Shown here piece by piece: positions 7,626 through 16,059 of a stretch of 17,751 nucleotides of DNA. The notes under the pieces are model-generated. The model saw only the letters and a program-made list of their open reading frames with translations. It did no database searches and was not told where the DNA came from. The stretch comes from an uncultured Eubacteriales bacterium (GTDB taxonomy: Bacteria > Bacillota > Clostridia > UMGS1810), in the NCBI GenBank assembly GCA_900555295.1, contig USKN01000015.1:1-17751 (forward strand), given 5' to 3'. Each line of letters opens with the position of its first letter. The first letter of the stretch is position 1. The position numbers and the translations under genes are program-made.

Positions 7626-9968
7626 TTACTGTCTGATTACTATTACGCGTATTCTTCCGCCGTTTTTTTCGGCTTTGTCACAGTATGCCGTGCCGTTTAA
7701 TGATGATATATTTTGTTTAAATTCGTTTAACGGCATAACGGTGCAGGTGGTGTCGGTTCCCGATACAGAACGTTTATATACCGTTATGTTATCGCTCATT
7801 TTGTATGTTTTTCCGTCAGCGGTTAAATAATCTTCGCCAACCTCTTTTACAGTGCCGACACTTGTGAGAGAAATCATAGAATTAAAAGCACCGTTTGATA
7901 TGGAAGCACCGACGGGACTGCCCGCTGAAAATTTTGTTCCGTAATTTAAATTGCAGGTATATATATTGCCGTTAATGTTTACCGTATACGGACTTGAAGA
8001 ATTTTTGCCGTTTTTGGTTGTGGCGGTTATAATACCGTATTCGTAATTATCTCCCGTTGCATTGTTTAAAAATAATTCGTCTATTTCGCCGCTTGAATTT
8101 TTGCCGCAATATATAACAGATGATGATGAAATATTCATTCCGTCAAGACGTTGCATATACACATTTTTATAAGTTGAATTTACCGTTCTGTCGGTTGTTG
8201 ATACATCGAGTATTTTAACATCGGACGCCACTGCCGCAGTGCCTATTTTTTTACTCGACGCATCTACGTTTCCCGATACCGATTGTTTTGACGTAACGGC
8301 GGATAAATGTGCCGTGCCGTCTTTAAATGTAATGCTTACAACGTTGTTTAAAATATTATTGTATTCGCGGTCGGTCGTAAATTCGGAATTTGTTCCGTCG
8401 GAATATGCAACGCAGGCATAGGCTGTGGTGTAGTATTCTCCGTTTGAGTTTTCGGTTGATTTGGTACCTGTTTTATATAAAAAACCGTACTCTAAGTAAG
8501 ATGTTGAAGATGATGCCGAAACAGCGTCTGCAATTTTGCCGTCTTTGCCAAGTAAAAGTGTAACTGTATCTCCAAAGTTAAATGTTCCTGCCGATGAAAG
8601 CTTATTAAATGCCGTAACCGTTTCTATACTGTATTCTGTACCCGATACCGTTACGGATGTAAGCATATCTTTGTTTGGCGTTGCTTTTTCGTATACACCC
8701 GTTATTTTTTTGCTGTATGCAAATACGGTATTTAAATCTTTTATATAATATACAATATCGTTTGTTTTAACGGATGATATATCGGATTTTACACCGTCAC
8801 GCATTGCCGTAAGCGAGCTGTAATCGTTTGTAAAATGCGAATACCAATTTTGACTTGTAACCGTGTATGCGTCGCTCATATTATCCGTTTCGGCATTTAC
8901 ATAATCTATGTTACCGTTTTTGTCTTTAAGAACATAAAGTATATCGCCCGTTGTAAGCGCTGACGATATGTTTGCATATGTTGTTGCGGTTGAGTTCATA
9001 TATGCCGTTGTTTTGTCGTCTATATCCACTTTTACCATACTTCCGCTATGGTATGCGGTAATTACGTTATCGAGTTTTGAATATACAACGTATTTTTCAA
9101 CTGTTTGATTGTCGGGTATAAATGCGGCAAATTCATCTTTGTTTGTAATTATAAGGTCACCGCTTTTGCCGACATATTCATCCAAAAAGCTGTCGTTTGT
9201 TTTAAATGTACCGTTTGATGTGTACACATACCCCGGTGTAATACCGGAGTTTTGTTTGTTGGTTGCAATTATTACCGTGTTTTCGTAATAATAGCAGTCG
9301 AGTTTTTCAAGATATCTTGACTCATTTACATTAACGCTTGTAACAGGTGACGCACCCGCGTTTTGAGATGATGATGTAACCGCCGCACCGGATGATGATT
9401 TGGACGACGCCATTAACGTATTGTAAGCAAGCGTCAATACATCACCTCTGCATAATTCGTCGCCTGCATTTTTTGAAATGTTATCTGTGATGTGATTGCC
9501 TTTTGCAATTCCTATTTGTCCGTAAGGCCAGGAAGTGCCGAAGTCGTCATCGGTATATCCCAGCAGGCGCAGCATAACTGTAACCGCTTCTTCATACAAA
9601 ACCGTACTGTCGGGTTTATACGTTCCGTCGGGATATCCCGTAAAAATGCCGTTTGTAACCGCAAGTCTTATATACGGCGCCGCCCAATATTTATAATTTA
9701 CATCGGTAAACATAGAGGTTGTTGCGCTTGATGCAACCATATTTCTGTATTGCGACATTGCAACGGCAATTTTGGTAAATTCCGCACGTGACACAAAATT
9801 ATCAAGATTAAGATTTCCGTTTTCGTCGCCAACCATAATATTTAATGTTTTAAGCAAAGTCTGTGCCGATACGTCGCTGTATTCGACAGTACCTGAAGCG
9901 TATGCGGATGGTATACACGTAAGTAACAGTGCAATGCATAAAACATAAGCAGTTAATTTGTTTTTCAT
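7626..9968 (-). CDS. S-layer-homology (SLH) domain surface protein
   Basis: From the ATG at 9968 (GGAGG at 9976-9980, seven bases upstream) the protein has 780 residues. It starts with a clear signal peptide (basic MKNK, hydrophobic core, AYA-SG cleavage near 23-25). Three SLH repeats follow at about 28-75, 86-135 and 145-187; the second has the canonical FTDV, YWAAPYI and GIFTGYPDGTYKP phrases. SLH repeats anchor proteins non-covalently to secondary cell-wall polymer. A Ser-rich linker (about 187-210) leads to some 570 residues of Ser/Thr/Asn-rich, probably beta-structured sequence that I do not recognise. An in-frame TTG at 9989 overlaps the permease stop and is not the start. It lies 17 bp after the permease, as last gene of the operon, so it is likely made together with the exporter. 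Confidence 0.93.
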   Translation of the reverse strand: MKNKLTAYVLCIALLLTCIPSAYASGTVEYSDVSAQTLLKTLNIMVGDENGNLNLDNFVSRAEFTKIAVAMSQYRNMVASSATTSMFTDVNYKYWAAPYIRLAVTNGIFTGYPDGTYKPDSTVLYEEAVTVMLRLLGYTDDDFGTSWPYGQIGIAKGNHITDNISKNAGDELCRGDVLTLAYNTLMASSKSSSGAAVTSSSQNAGASPVTSVNVNESRYLEKLDCYYYENTVIIATNKQNSGITPGYVYTSNGTFKTNDSFLDEYVGKSGDLIITNKDEFAAFIPDNQTVEKYVVYSKLDNVITAYHSGSMVKVDIDDKTTAYMNSTATTYANISSALTTGDILYVLKDKNGNIDYVNAETDNMSDAYTVTSQNWYSHFTNDYSSLTAMRDGVKSDISSVKTNDIVYYIKDLNTVFAYSKKITGVYEKATPNKDMLTSVTVSGTEYSIETVTAFNKLSSAGTFNFGDTVTLLLGKDGKIADAVSASSSTSYLEYGFLYKTGTKSTENSNGEYYTTAYACVAYSDGTNSEFTTDREYNNILNNVVSITFKDGTAHLSAVTSKQSVSGNVDASSKKIGTAAVASDVKILDVSTTDRTVNSTYKNVYMQRLDGMNISSSSVIYCGKNSSGEIDELFLNNATGDNYEYGIITATTKNGKNSSSPYTVNINGNIYTCNLNYGTKFSAGSPVGASISNGAFNSMISLTSVGTVKEVGEDYLTADGKTYKMSDNITVYKRSVSGTDTTCTVMPLNEFKQNISSLNGTAYCDKAEKNGGRIRVIVIRQ

Positions 9969-9985
9969 TAAAAAACCTCCTATAA

Positions 9986-11164
9986 TCAATCGTATCTTAA
10001 TGCGTCAATCGGGTTAAGCCGCGATGCTTTTTTTGCCGGTAAATACCCAAACGCTATACCTATAACGGCAGATACCGAGAAAGATATTATTATGGCGGGT
10101 ACGGATATAACCGCCGTCATATCAAACAAAGTCGCGGCATACGACGCTCCGATGCCGAGCAGTACGCCTATTGCACCGCCCAAACAGCTTGTTGTGATTG
10201 CTTCCACAACAAATTGACTCATTATATCCCACGGTGTTGCGCCGAGTGATTTACGTATACCTATTTCGCGAGTACGTTCGGTTACCGAAACAAGCATTAT
10301 ATTCATAATGCCTATACCGCCTACAAGAAGCGATACACCCGCAACACCCGCAAGTACAAGCGACATTGTTTTTGTAAGGTCGTTAATTGAGTCTATCATA
10401 TCGCTCATATTTTGAACCGAATACGCGTTCGAATTGCTGAAAACCCCGAGAAGATAATTGTCTATTAAATCCTGTGCGTTATCCGATACGTCTTTTGACG
10501 CGGCATTGAATATGTACGAGCCTATAGAAAAATTATTTGTTACTTTAGATGCAAGAGTGTAGGGGATAAGTATTATATCATCGGCGCTTGCTTCCTCGCT
10601 GTCGCCCGTTTCTTCAAGAACCCCCACAATTGTCATTGTTACGCCGTTTATTTTTATTTTTTGTCCCGCAACGTCATATGTACCGTAAAGTTCTTTTGCA
10701 ATATACGTTCCCACAACACAGTTATTTAATCGGTTTTCGTAATCTATGTATTCAATTGACCTGCCGCTTTGTATATTAAGACATTTAATGTGTGTGTAGT
10801 ATTCGTTTACACCTATGCAGGATGAAACATCCAAATTATCGTTTCCGTTTTTTGCGGTTGTACCCACAAGCGATATGGAAGGTGACATAGATTCAAGATA
10901 ATCGGGATTGTCGTCTACCAGATTTTGCATATCGTCAACCGATACACTTCTGTTTCCTCCTCTGCCGCGTACCGTAACGGTAATTGTTGTTGCACCCATA
11001 CTTTCAAATTGATCCAGAACGTCTTTTGTCATACCGTTTACAATACTTACTATTACAATAACCGCCGCAACACCTATAATAATGCCGAGCATTGTAAGAA
11101 AAGAACGCATTTTACTGCCGGCAAGACTTTTAAGTGCAAGTGTAAATGCCTGTCTTATATTCAA
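9986..11164 (-). CDS. ABC transporter permease, MacB/FtsX type (YknZ-like)
   Basis: This 392-residue protein is the membrane subunit of a MacB-type exporter. It has an N-terminal helix (about 20-42, in the family phrase SLAGSKMRSFLTMLGIIIGVAAV), a large extracytoplasmic domain (about 45-260) and three C-terminal helices (about 265-289, 322-345 and 354-376), ending in the typical ASRLNPIDALRYD. The start codon is TTG at 11164, three bases after the ATPase stop, with GGGGG at 11175-11179; family members begin with the same residues, so TTG is the real start. Such permeases do not form a channel but couple ATP hydrolysis to extrusion of peptides or drugs with an adaptor protein. It pairs with the adjoining ATPase and fusion protein. 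Confidence 0.95.
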   Translation of the reverse strand: MNIRQAFTLALKSLAGSKMRSFLTMLGIIIGVAAVIVIVSIVNGMTKDVLDQFESMGATTITVTVRGRGGNRSVSVDDMQNLVDDNPDYLESMSPSISLVGTTAKNGNDNLDVSSCIGVNEYYTHIKCLNIQSGRSIEYIDYENRLNNCVVGTYIAKELYGTYDVAGQKIKINGVTMTIVGVLEETGDSEEASADDIILIPYTLASKVTNNFSIGSYIFNAASKDVSDNAQDLIDNYLLGVFSNSNAYSVQNMSDMIDSINDLTKTMSLVLAGVAGVSLLVGGIGIMNIMLVSVTERTREIGIRKSLGATPWDIMSQFVVEAITTSCLGGAIGVLLGIGASYAATLFDMTAVISVPAIIISFSVSAVIGIAFGYLPAKKASRLNPIDALRYD

Positions 11165-11167
11165 AAT

Positions 11168-11851
11168 TCACACGCCCCCTTTAGTCTCATCCGAAATAAT
11201 TTTGCCGTCCTGTATGCGCACAACGCGTTTAATTTGTTCGGCAATCGAGTTGTCGTGAGTAATAAGTACAATTGTTGTACCTTCGTTGTTAAGTTGTTTT
11301 AAAAATTCAAGTACTTCGTGACCTGTTTTTGAATCGAGCGCACCTGTCGGCTCATCGGCAAGTATTACGGGAGGGTCGCCTGCCAGGGCGCGTGCTATTG
11401 ATACACGCTGCTGCTGACCTCCCGAAAGCTGTGACGGATATTTAAATGCTCTTTTGCCGAGTCCCACACGTTCAAGAGAATGAATTGCACGTTCTCTGCG
11501 CTCTTGTGCGTGTACACCTTTATATAATAACGGGAGTTCAACATTTTCAACAACAGTGAGTTTCGGTATAAGATTATATTGCTGAAAAACAAACCCAAGT
11601 TCACGGTTTCGTATATGTGCAAGTGATTTTTCGTCCATAGTACTTACGTCCGTACCGTTTAAATAATAACTTCCGCTTGTTGGTATATCAAGACAGCCGA
11701 TAATATTCATACATGTTGATTTACCCGAACCTGATGAACCCACAATTGCCACAAATTCGCCTTTTGATACGTTAAGTGATATACCGTCGAGTGCTCTTAT
11801 TTCGCTGTCACCGTCTGAATATATTTTATAAATGTTTTTAAGCTCTATCAT
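11168..11851 (-). CDS. ABC transporter ATP-binding protein, MacB/LolD type (YknY-like)
   Basis: The 227-residue ATPase has every expected motif: Walker A GSSGSGKS (38-45), Q-loop FQQYNLIP near 89-96, signature LSGGQQQR (142-149), Walker B VILADEPTGALD (162-173) and the switch histidine in LITHD (His199). The wording is that of the MacB/LolD/YknY subgroup. ATG at 11851 is chosen because AGGTGA (11857-11862) stands five bases upstream and the product begins MIELKNIYKIY as in relatives; an in-frame GTG at 11872 lacks a site. It follows the fusion protein gene by 27 bp. Confidence 0.97.
   Translation of the reverse strand: MIELKNIYKIYSDGDSEIRALDGISLNVSKGEFVAIVGSSGSGKSTCMNIIGCLDIPTSGSYYLNGTDVSTMDEKSLAHIRNRELGFVFQQYNLIPKLTVVENVELPLLYKGVHAQERRERAIHSLERVGLGKRAFKYPSQLSGGQQQRVSIARALAGDPPVILADEPTGALDSKTGHEVLEFLKQLNNEGTTIVLITHDNSIAEQIKRVVRIQDGKIISDETKGGV
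11175..11179 (-). promoter_or_regulatory. Ribosome site supporting a TTG start for the permease
   Basis: Minus-strand AAAGGGGG sits inside the last codons of the ATPase gene, ten bases before the TTG at 11164. No ATG in the frame lies at a suitable position. The three-base gap between stop and start suggests translational coupling. Confidence 0.65.
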
Positions 11852-11878
11852 ATAATTCACCTGCCAAATCACATTTTA

Positions 11879-13801
11879 TCAGCGCATACCTCCCGGTGTG
11901 CCGCCACCGCCTCCGGGGCCGCCCATACCGCCGCCGGGAGCGCCTCCCATACCTCCGGGGGCACCGCCAATACCGCCGCCGGGCATTTGCTGCTGCTTGT
12001 CTTTGCTGTTTTCCGTTTTAGATGATGTATCGGGCAAAAGAACCGTATCGCCCTCGTCAAGTCCGCTTTTAATTTCAATGTATGTACCGTCGCTTAATCC
12101 TGTTTCTACCGTTACAACGGTATATCCGTCGGGAACATCAAGCGCTTTTTTCATATTTTCAATTCTTTTTTGCGAAATATCCGCTTCGTCGCTTTGTGAG
12201 CTTTCGGCCTTTGCGGTAACGGTAAATATATCAAATAATGACGATACATTTTTTTCATCTTTCATTATATTATTGTTATTATCGTTTTTATTATTTTTGT
12301 CGTCTTGCGGCGTCGACGGCATATTATCTTTATTGTTTTCGTTTGCCGCGTCTTTTGCGTCGGATGATTTATCTTTTACAATAACAAGATTTCCGCGGCG
12401 TACGGCAGATACGGGAACGCGCAGTACATTCTGTACCGATTCCACAACTATGCTTGCGCTTACGTTCATACCGGGAATAAGACCGCTGTCCTCCGAATTA
12501 TCTATGGTTACTTTAACGGGGTAGGTTGTAACGCCGTTGTTTGATGTACCTACAATACTTACGTTTGTTACGTGTCCTGTAAATGTTAGGTCTTCAAATG
12601 CGTCCGCGGTAATTTGAACCTCTTGCCCCACTTGTATGTTTGATATATCAAGCTCGTCTATAGCCATATCAAACACAAGTTCCGACAGGTCGGCAATTAT
12701 TGCCATAGTGGTGCTGTTGTTTGTATCGAGTTTTTCGCCCGATTTAATATTTTTTTGAATTATTTTACCCGAAATGGGGGCTGTTATATTATAATCGTCC
12801 AAATCGTCGTATGCGTCATTTAAAGATACTTTGGCGTCTTCAACCGAAAGTTTTGCGTCTTTTAACGTTTGATTAACCGATGAGCTTACAAGACTGCAAA
12901 TTGTTGCGCCGTTTGTGACCCTGTCGCCTTTTTTATAGTTTACGCTTACAACATCTCCCGAGCCTTTGCTTGTAACGGTTACGCTGCTTTTGTATTCAAA
13001 ACTTGCCGAATCGTTGCAGGCATAATCTCCCACAATTGCCGTGGCTTTATCGCCCTCTTTTATGCCGCCCGGATTTTTAACGGCTATTTCAACATTTGAT
13101 GTTGCAACACCGTAGCTGTTAATTGTTGTACCCGTAGAAACGCTTGTAACCGTTCCGTATACTTTTGCGGATGAATTTTCAAGCGACAGTACGGCACTGC
13201 TGCCGGCATAAATACGCTGTGCGTCATTTTTATTAAACGGCAATGTAATAATAAGGTATTCGTAGTCTACAATTTTACATATTTGCGAACCTTCTTTTAC
13301 TTCATCGCCTGTTTTTATGTTAAGCTCGGTTATTGTACCGCTTGCGGTTGCGGTTACCGATTGTTTTTGAGCAGTTTCAACGGCACGGTCGTAAGCGGTT
13401 TGGGATTTTTCCAAAGCTGATTTTGCTTTTTCGATTGTGCTTTCGGCATTTTTTGTATCAAGCTGATACAAAAGCTTGCCTTTTTCAACCGTATCGCCTT
13501 CGCTGAAATAGTCTTTTGTTACATCGCCTTTTACAAGAGATGTAATTTCGTATTGGCTGGTTGCGGCAACCGTGCCCGTACCTTCTATAACATTTTCCAC
13601 ATTGCCGCGTGTTACCTTTGCGGTAGTTTCTTTGCTTTCGGCTTGGTTTTTGCCCGAAAGAGAGTGAATGGTAATTGCGGCAATTGCTGCAATTAGTGCA
13701 ATTATAACCGCTGTAAGCACTTTGCGGTTTACGGTAATGCTCATTTTACCTAATTTAATTGTAAAGCTTTTGGGTATGTTTTTAAGTTTTTCTTTAATCA
13801 T
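11879..13801 (-). CDS. Membrane-fusion (adaptor) protein, YknX/MacA-like, with Gly-rich tail
   Basis: This 640-residue HlyD-type adaptor links the ABC exporter to the outer cell envelope. A single membrane helix covers about 28-48. Four lipoyl-type half motifs are visible near 88-115, 149-178, 276-305 and 338-370, that is two barrel-sandwich modules each split by a short Ala/Lys/Glu-rich helical stretch, where most relatives have one. Beta-barrel segments follow (about 371-470). An insert of roughly 80 residues, rich in Asn, Asp and Lys (about 479-557), interrupts the last domain before GLSDGTYIEIKSGLDEGD. Residues 606-640 are almost only Gly, Pro, Met and Ala. ATG at 13801 has GGAGG (13812-13816) ten bases upstream; GTG at 13807 is only four bases away and is less likely. 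First exporter gene after the kinase. Confidence 0.93.
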   Translation of the reverse strand: MIKEKLKNIPKSFTIKLGKMSITVNRKVLTAVIIALIAAIAAITIHSLSGKNQAESKETTAKVTRGNVENVIEGTGTVAATSQYEITSLVKGDVTKDYFSEGDTVEKGKLLYQLDTKNAESTIEKAKSALEKSQTAYDRAVETAQKQSVTATASGTITELNIKTGDEVKEGSQICKIVDYEYLIITLPFNKNDAQRIYAGSSAVLSLENSSAKVYGTVTSVSTGTTINSYGVATSNVEIAVKNPGGIKEGDKATAIVGDYACNDSASFEYKSSVTVTSKGSGDVVSVNYKKGDRVTNGATICSLVSSSVNQTLKDAKLSVEDAKVSLNDAYDDLDDYNITAPISGKIIQKNIKSGEKLDTNNSTTMAIIADLSELVFDMAIDELDISNIQVGQEVQITADAFEDLTFTGHVTNVSIVGTSNNGVTTYPVKVTIDNSEDSGLIPGMNVSASIVVESVQNVLRVPVSAVRRGNLVIVKDKSSDAKDAANENNKDNMPSTPQDDKNNKNDNNNNIMKDEKNVSSLFDIFTVTAKAESSQSDEADISQKRIENMKKALDVPDGYTVVTVETGLSDGTYIEIKSGLDEGDTVLLPDTSSKTENSKDKQQQMPGGGIGGAPGGMGGAPGGGMGGPGGGGGTPGGMR

Positions 13802-13827
13802 ACACACAATACCTCCTTATTACGGCT

Positions 13828-13833
13828 ATTATA
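13828..13833 (-). promoter_or_regulatory. Possible internal promoter before the exporter genes
   Basis: A perfect minus-strand TATAAT lies about 27 bp before the ATG of the fusion protein, in the 62-bp gap after the kinase gene. No good -35 hexamer is present 16-18 bp upstream, which would fit a promoter that needs the neighbouring response regulator. A TTCAAACA (13856-13863), one mismatch from a repeat box at the regulator's own promoter, is nearby. Confidence 0.4.
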
Positions 13834-13863
13834 CAACTTTAAAATGAAAAATAAATGTTTGAA

Positions 13864-15345
13864 TTATGATAGTTTTGTGAAATTGTTTTTAATGTTTTTA
13901 TTGAGTGCATAATCAAGTTCAAACCAAAAAACAGAGCCTTTGTTTATTTCGCTTATTATTCCGTATTGCGCATTATGCAAAAGCAATATTTGTTTTACTA
14001 TTGAAAGCCCTATGCCTGTTCCCACAATTCCTCTTATATGATTATCGGCGCTTTTGTAATACCTGTTCCATACAAGGTTTATTTCCTCGGGAGGTATTCC
14101 TTTTCCCGTATCGGCTACCTCAAAACGTATTTTGCCGTCTGTACGCATAAGGGTTACATTTATTTTTTTATCATCTCCCGTGTGGTTTATGGCATTGCTT
14201 ATAAGGTTATATATTACCTGTTCAATTTTATGTTCATCGGCATATACATACATATCGTTATCGTTATCATCGGCATTGAGTGTAAATGTATATCCGTCCT
14301 TTTCGGCAAAAACATTAAAATGATTTACAATTGAAATTACGGTATCTTTTATATTAAACAGTTCAAATTTCATTTGTTCGGTGCCCGCTTCCATTTTTGA
14401 CAGGTCAAGAATGTCGTTTACAAGAAGTGAAAGGCGCTGTGCTTCGTCGGCTATAACATTTGCGTGTTCCTCTCTTTTTTGAGGATTTGCACCCGAAATA
14501 TCGCGTATCATCTCGGCGTATGAGCGTATTATTGTAAGCGGAGTTTTTAAATCGTGCGATACGTTTGCCATTAAATCACGTCTTAATTTTTCGGTTTTTG
14601 AAAGCTCGCGCGCCGTTTCGTTAAGCATTGTTGCAAGTTCGTTAATTTCGCGGTACGTTCCGCCTTTAAACTGTACGGTATAATTTCCGCGTGAAAGTGT
14701 TGCCGCGTCGCTTGCCATATTTTTTATGGGCTTTGCGGTTCTTTTTGCAATAAAGTACGCAAGTATAAGCGCAATAACAATCGATATAACAGATACTATC
14801 ATAAGCTGTTTTTGCAAAACCTGTCTTGTTGCGTCAACCGCTTCAAGAGGTGCCATAATACACAAATAATTTATATTGCCGCCGTTTAATATTTTTGCAC
14901 CGTATACAACGGTATGCGTGTGCATTCTTTTAATATCCGCGGCAAAACAGCAGCGTCCGTTATCCGATAAATTTGTTTTTTCTATTACGTTTTCAAAAAC
15001 TTCATCTTTGAGCATATTGGGTTTTTGCTCGGTGTTGTGCGGCGGAGGTGAGGGTTCGCTCATAAAGTTTGATGTTTTAATAACTTCACCGCTTTGGGAT
15101 ATTAAAACAGCAAATAAACCCCGTCTGAATGAGTGGCCGTACCAATATTCATCAAAATTATCGGGTTTTTTTATTATATCATCTGCAATGCTGTTGCCGA
15201 TTTTATTTATTTCTTTAATTTTCATACCTTCATACATTGTGTTTAGCAAAATAATTTGCAAAATCCACAGAGTAAGCATTATAACAACGGTAAAAACACC
15301 GAGATATATCCATAATTTGGTTGTAAGCGATTGTGATTTTTTCAT
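13864..15345 (-). CDS. Sensor histidine kinase (two-component system)
   Basis: This 493-residue kinase has a first membrane helix (about 11-33), an extracytoplasmic sensor region (about 34-180), a second helix (about 182-202) and a HAMP linker (about 200-250). The phospho-acceptor is His264 in NVSHDLKTPL. The catalytic domain shows the N box NLISNAINH (380-388), G1 DTGKGI (412-417), the NRYYKS loop, and G2 GTGIGL (442-447). All needed residues are present. The sensor region has a Pro-rich patch (SEPSPPPHN, 96-104) and a CysCys pair (132-133); the signal is unknown. Its ATG overlaps the regulator's stop (ATGA), so the two are translationally coupled. The exporter genes downstream are the likely targets. 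Confidence 0.97.
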   Translation of the reverse strand: MKKSQSLTTKLWIYLGVFTVVIMLTLWILQIILLNTMYEGMKIKEINKIGNSIADDIIKKPDNFDEYWYGHSFRRGLFAVLISQSGEVIKTSNFMSEPSPPPHNTEQKPNMLKDEVFENVIEKTNLSDNGRCCFAADIKRMHTHTVVYGAKILNGGNINYLCIMAPLEAVDATRQVLQKQLMIVSVISIVIALILAYFIAKRTAKPIKNMASDAATLSRGNYTVQFKGGTYREINELATMLNETARELSKTEKLRRDLMANVSHDLKTPLTIIRSYAEMIRDISGANPQKREEHANVIADEAQRLSLLVNDILDLSKMEAGTEQMKFELFNIKDTVISIVNHFNVFAEKDGYTFTLNADDNDNDMYVYADEHKIEQVIYNLISNAINHTGDDKKINVTLMRTDGKIRFEVADTGKGIPPEEINLVWNRYYKSADNHIRGIVGTGIGLSIVKQILLLHNAQYGIISEINKGSVFWFELDYALNKNIKNNFTKLS

Positions 15346-16022
15346 TGTGCCACCTCAAATTTATATCCGTGTCCCCGTAAAGTAACTATGTATCCGCGAT
15401 AAGGTCCGAGGCTGTTTCGCAGCATTTTAATATGTGTATCTACCGTTCTGTCATCGCCGTAAAAATCGTACCCCCAAACATTGGTAAGTATTTGATCACG
15501 TTTTAGACCCTTGTTTATATGTTCTATTAAGTAAAACAAAAGCTCGTATTCTTTAGGGGTCATTTCCACTTTTTTTGAGTCCACATAAACCTCTCTGCCG
15601 TCAACATCTACTTTAAGACCGCCAAATTCATAAATATTGCTGTCGGCAGTTAATGCATCTTTATTGTATCTTCTTATCATTACGTTAAGCCGTGCCATTA
15701 CTTCTTTGGGCGAAAACGGTTTTGTAACATAATCGTCTATTCCGAGCGCAAAGCCCGAGAGTTTGTCGTATTCTTCATCTCTTGCCGATAACATTAAAAT
15801 AGGTGCGTCGGTGTATTTTTTAATTTCAACGCAGGCCGAAATGCCGTCCATTTTCGGCATCATAATATCAAGCACTATTGCGTCAAATTTATTTGATTTG
15901 CATATTTCCACAGCTTCAAGCCCGTTTTGTGCTTCGCACACCTCAAAATTTTCGTAAAGTGCATATTCGCGCAGTACTTCTCTGATTTTTTGCTCATCAT
16001 CAACTATAAGAATTTTGTGCAT
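15342..16022 (-). CDS. OmpR/PhoB-family response regulator
   Basis: This 226-residue regulator has a receiver domain with acidic Asp8/Asp9, phospho-acceptor Asp52 in VLDIMMPKMDG, Ser79 and the conserved Lys101 in YVTKPFSP. A winged-helix DNA-binding domain (about 125-226) carries TPKEYELLFYL, the VWGYDFYGDDRTVDTHIKMLR recognition-helix region split here as VWGYDF and RTVDTHIKMLR, and GHGYKFE. ATG at 16022 is chosen: GGAGG (16030-16034) is seven bases upstream, and the product starts MHKILIVDDE as in relatives; an in-frame TTG at 16040 is rejected. It heads the operon with the kinase and exporter and probably controls its own promoter. Confidence 0.97.
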   Translation of the reverse strand: MHKILIVDDEQKIREVLREYALYENFEVCEAQNGLEAVEICKSNKFDAIVLDIMMPKMDGISACVEIKKYTDAPILMLSARDEEYDKLSGFALGIDDYVTKPFSPKEVMARLNVMIRRYNKDALTADSNIYEFGGLKVDVDGREVYVDSKKVEMTPKEYELLFYLIEHINKGLKRDQILTNVWGYDFYGDDRTVDTHIKMLRNSLGPYRGYIVTLRGHGYKFEVAQ

Positions 16023-16044
16023 AAGTTTCCCTCCCAACAAAATA

Positions 16045-16053
16045 ATTGTATCA
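16045..16053 (-). promoter_or_regulatory. Extended -10 promoter of the response regulator operon
   Basis: The minus strand reads TG-A-TACAAT (hexamer 16045-16050). The -35 position holds only ACACAA, a poor match, and is covered by repeats of TTAACACA type. Predicted start is near 16038, a very short leader. This arrangement suits a promoter controlled by a regulator bound at the repeats. Confidence 0.55.
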
Positions 16054-16059
16054 CGTTTT

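Noticed and set aside
11869..12078. Minus-strand Ala/Pro-rich open frame of 69 codons
   Set aside because: It is an out-of-frame reading of the GC-rich adaptor tail.
11898..12524. Plus-strand open frame of 208 codons rich in proline
   Set aside because: It is the reverse of the adaptor's Gly/Pro tail and following sequence; the minus-strand gene has full domain support.
14876..15385. Plus-strand open frame of 169 codons
   Set aside because: It is antisense to the histidine kinase and the end of the regulator, with no ribosome site or recognisable domain.
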